Origin: Massilia phosphatilytica
GTDB lineage: Bacteria; Pseudomonadota; Gammaproteobacteria; Burkholderiales; Burkholderiaceae_D
Assembly: GCF_002968015.1 (NCBI RefSeq)
Contig: NZ_PUIP01000003.1
Location: 186,001-250,000 of the forward strand
DNA: 64,000 nucleotides
Direction of reading: 5' to 3'
In this document: positions 61,980 to 64,000 of the stretch, piece after piece
How positions within the stretch are numbered: position 1 is the stretch's first letter
Layout of the letters: every line of letters starts with the position of its first letter
Position numbers and translations under genes: made by a program
The notes under the pieces: model-generated
What the model was told of the DNA's origin: nothing
Database searches by the model: none
Seen by the model: only the letters and a program-made list of their open reading frames with translations

Positions 61980-62030
61980 GGTCGGGCCACATTGAAGTTG
62001 TGGCCCGACCAATCTAGAATGGTCCCACCA
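61980..62030 (+). promoter_or_regulatory. TonB receptor promoter with three FadR-type sites
   Basis: GGTCGGGCCAC (61980-61990) and GTGGCCCGACC (62000-62010) form a perfect 11-bp inverted repeat whose loop contains the -35 TTGAAG (61992-61997). TAGAAT (62015-62020) is the -10 at 17 bp, and TGGTCCCACCA (62020-62030) overlaps it. The core GACCAATCTAGAATGGTC differs by one base from the GH105 promoter. Confidence 0.75.
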
Positions 62031-62146
62031 AAGAGCCCCATGCATGCGGGCTCAGCCTTGCCAGGCAGGTTTTGTAAGAAGCAACCATCGGCGCCGTCCC
62101 CCCTCGACGCCGACACGTCATCGATATAAAAACAGGAGACAGCTTC

Positions 62147-64000
62147 ATGAAATACCCCCGCAGCACCCCGCCCCGCCATTTCGTCATGTCCTCGATCGCG
62201 CTCGCGGTCCTCTCCCTTGCCCAGCAGGCGCAGGCGCAACAGGCCGACGCGCCGGTCCAGCGTGTCGAAGTCACCGGCTCCAGCATCAAGCGCCTGGCCG
62301 CCGAGGAAGCCCTGCCCGTCACGACCATCAAGGCCGAGGAACTGGTCAAGCAAGGCATGACCACCTTGGCCGACGTCATGATGGCGCTGCCGCAGTCGGC
62401 GTCGCTGCAGCCGTCCAACGCCGGTTCGGGCACCAATATCAACCTGCGCGGCCTGGGCGTGAACCGCACCCTCGTGCTGCTGAACGGCCGCCGCCTCGCC
62501 AACGAGGCCATCGCCGACGGCTACGCCAACCTGGATGTCATCCCGATCAGCGCGCTGCAACGCGTCGAGATCCTGCGCGACGGCGCGTCGTCGATCTACG
62601 GGTCGGACGCGATCGGCGGCGTCGTCAACTTCATCACCAAGCGCGAAGTCGAGGGCGGCAACGTGACCGTGCAGCTCGTGCAGCCGCAGCGCCACGGCGG
62701 CGGCGACGAGCAGCGCATCCAGGCCACGTTCGGCAAGGGCAACCTGGAACGCGACGGCTGGAACGTCTACGGCACCGTCGACTTCCACCAGCGCAGCCGC
62801 CTCGCGCTGTCGGATCGCACCGGCTTCGTCCCGGACAACGCGGCGATGGCCGCCATCGGCTTGCCCAGGACCACCGCGAGCGGCGGCTACGCCACGCCCG
62901 CCAACTTCACGAGCTCCGCGAACAAGAACGCGGCGAATCCGTACTACGCGAGCGGCTGCCTGAATCCGTATTCGATCCAGGGCGGAAAGAGCACCTGCAT
63001 CCTGAACGACGACAACTACGGCACCGCGCTGCACCCGAACAAGCAGCTGACGATGTATGCCAAGGCGACGAAGAAGATCGACGCCGACAACACCGTCACC
63101 GTGGAATACACGCGCGGCGACGAATCCATCTTCGGCTACAAGAATCCGACCCAGGCGCTGGCCGTGGGCTCGCGCGCCGCGATCCTGCCGTCGACCAGCA
63201 AGTGGTACCCGGGCAAGAGCGGCGGCGTGCCGGCCGTCGCGGGCATCACGAACCAGCCGCTGACCGTGTCGTGGGCCGTGGCCGACTTCGGTCCGGCAGT
63301 CACCCGCGACAACCAGGTCAACCAGCGCCTGCTGCTGTCCGCCGACGGCCACCTGGGCAACTGGGACTACAAGGCCGGCATGACCTACGGCCTGTCGCTG
63401 CGCAAGGGCTACTATAAATCCGGCTACTTCTCGGGTACGGGCCTGCTGAACGGCCTCTCGAACGGCACCCTGAACCCATTCGGCCTGCAGGACCAGGCCG
63501 GCCTCGACTACCTGGAATCGATCGCCGCCGACGGCATGCAGAACCGCAGCTCGAAGAGCGCATATTACGGCTTCGACGGCACGATCAGCCGCTCGCTGAT
63601 GGCGCTGCCCGGCGGCGACCTTGCGTTCGCGCTGGGCGCCGACCTGCACCGCGACACCAACGAAGACACGAAGCTGGCGCAGGCCGCCGACATCACGTAC
63701 GCCAAGAGCGTGCCCGCGCATGGCGAAAGCGCGCGCAACGTGGCCGGCATCTACACCGAGATCGACGCGCCCGTCACCAAGACGCTGGACCTGAACGCCG
63801 CCCTGCGCGTCGACAAGTACAGCGACGTCGGTTCGACCGTCACGCCGAAGATCAGCTTCCGCTGGCAGCCGGTGAAGAGCGTCATGTTCCGCGGTTCGTT
63901 CAACACGGGCTTCCGCGCGCCGACCCTGTTCGACCGCTACGGCTACCGCACGACCGTCGCCAACACGACGACGGCCGGCCGCTGGGACGATCCGGTCCTG
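62147..64000 (+). CDS. TonB-dependent receptor (C-terminus outside window)
   Basis: 618 codons to the right edge without a stop. ACAGGAGACAGC precedes the ATG. Signal peptide ends QAQAQ (about 31). Plug domain: RVEVTGSSIKRLAAEEALPVTTI, INLRGLGVNRTLVLLNGRRLA and VEILRDGASSIYGSDAIGGVVNFIT, the class common in Xanthomonas- and Oxalobacteraceae-type carbohydrate uptake. Its promoter carries the same FadR-type operators as the GH105 operon, so it probably imports rhamnogalacturonan oligosaccharides. Confidence 0.92.
   Translation, partial: MKYPRSTPPRHFVMSSIALAVLSLAQQAQAQQADAPVQRVEVTGSSIKRLAAEEALPVTTIKAEELVKQGMTTLADVMMALPQSASLQPSNAGSGTNINLRGLGVNRTLVLLNGRRLANEAIADGYANLDVIPISALQRVEILRDGASSIYGSDAIGGVVNFITKREVEGGNVTVQLVQPQRHGGGDEQRIQATFGKGNLERDGWNVYGTVDFHQRSRLALSDRTGFVPDNAAMAAIGLPRTTASGGYATPANFTSSANKNAANPYYASGCLNPYSIQGGKSTCILNDDNYGTALHPNKQLTMYAKATKKIDADNTVTVEYTRGDESIFGYKNPTQALAVGSRAAILPSTSKWYPGKSGGVPAVAGITNQPLTVSWAVADFGPAVTRDNQVNQRLLLSADGHLGNWDYKAGMTYGLSLRKGYYKSGYFSGTGLLNGLSNGTLNPFGLQDQAGLDYLESIAADGMQNRSSKSAYYGFDGTISRSLMALPGGDLAFALGADLHRDTNEDTKLAQAADITYAKSVPAHGESARNVAGIYTEIDAPVTKTLDLNAALRVDKYSDVGSTVTPKISFRWQPVKSVMFRGSFNTGFRAPTLFDRYGYRTTVANTTTAGRWDDPVL

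Overview
The window is about two-thirds GC, densely coded, and reads like a chromosome segment of a Massilia/Telluria/Duganella-type bacterium (Burkholderiales, Oxalobacteraceae). The reasons are the codon usage, the abundance of TonB-dependent receptors with plant-polysaccharide enzymes, NodD-type LysR regulators, DUF3422, and FecR/DUF6600 proteins. This placement is inferred from gene content only. I see no rRNA, tRNA, CRISPR array, insertion sequence or prophage.

Layout. (1) 1-8180, minus strand: an esterase-type hydrolase, cut by the window edge, and a six-gene operon. The operon encodes an MFS importer, two proteins that look like the alpha and beta subunits of a C-glycoside deglycosidase, a sugar isomerase, a GMC oxidoreductase with its Tat-exported small subunit, and a Gfo/Idh/MocA oxidoreductase. 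Together they suggest that glycosides are oxidised at the sugar ring and then cleaved by elimination rather than hydrolysis. (2) 8409-13827, plus: LacI, NodD-like LysR, exported GH3 and a DHA2-type exporter. (3) 13840-19102, minus: TonB receptor, GH1 and GH43. (4) 19459-22779, plus: a very large exported GH106 rhamnosidase. (5) 22680-28357, minus: MFS, small membrane protein, GH35-like enzyme, SnoaL-like protein, ThuA protein and a second NodD-like LysR. (6) 28537-33356, minus: luciferase-like monooxygenase, GH3 with PA14, FMN reductase and TetR. (7) 33600-41295, plus: arylsulfate sulfotransferase, TonB receptor, sulfatase, and a hybrid histidine kinase. (8) 41299-51399: housekeeping and miscellaneous genes (TauE/SafE, FecR/DUF6600, CPBP protease, DUF3422, a FadR-type regulator, YaiI, nitrilase-like, SUFU-domain, chemoreceptor). 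(9) 51609-58163: a trans-4-hydroxy-L-proline catabolic cluster with an AraC-type regulator and a prolidase-like peptidase. (10) 58117-64000: a pectin (rhamnogalacturonan) cluster with a lipoprotein esterase, GH105/GH88, a DUF4861 protein and a TonB receptor cut by the right edge.

Regulatory layer. Three sets of repeated non-coding elements tie these blocks together. A 38-bp element with an ATC-N9-(G/A)AT dyad, reminiscent of the NodD nod box, occurs once upstream of each of four minus-strand transcription units (861, 8294, 19243, 28480). Two NodD-like LysR genes lie within those blocks. FadR/GntR-type palindromes of the form TGG(T/C)C-N-GACCA wrap the promoters of the FadR-type regulator itself, the GH105 operon and the last TonB receptor, with a half-site at the GH106 promoter. 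An AT-rich palindrome is shared by the second MFS operon and the monooxygenase operon that contains TetR.

Two short membrane proteins, at 26928-27116 and 41299-41478, are paralogues of each other (19 of the first 43 residues identical without gaps) and match no family I know. The best candidates for something undescribed are the C-glycoside-type cleavage operon with its nod-box-like control, and this small protein family.
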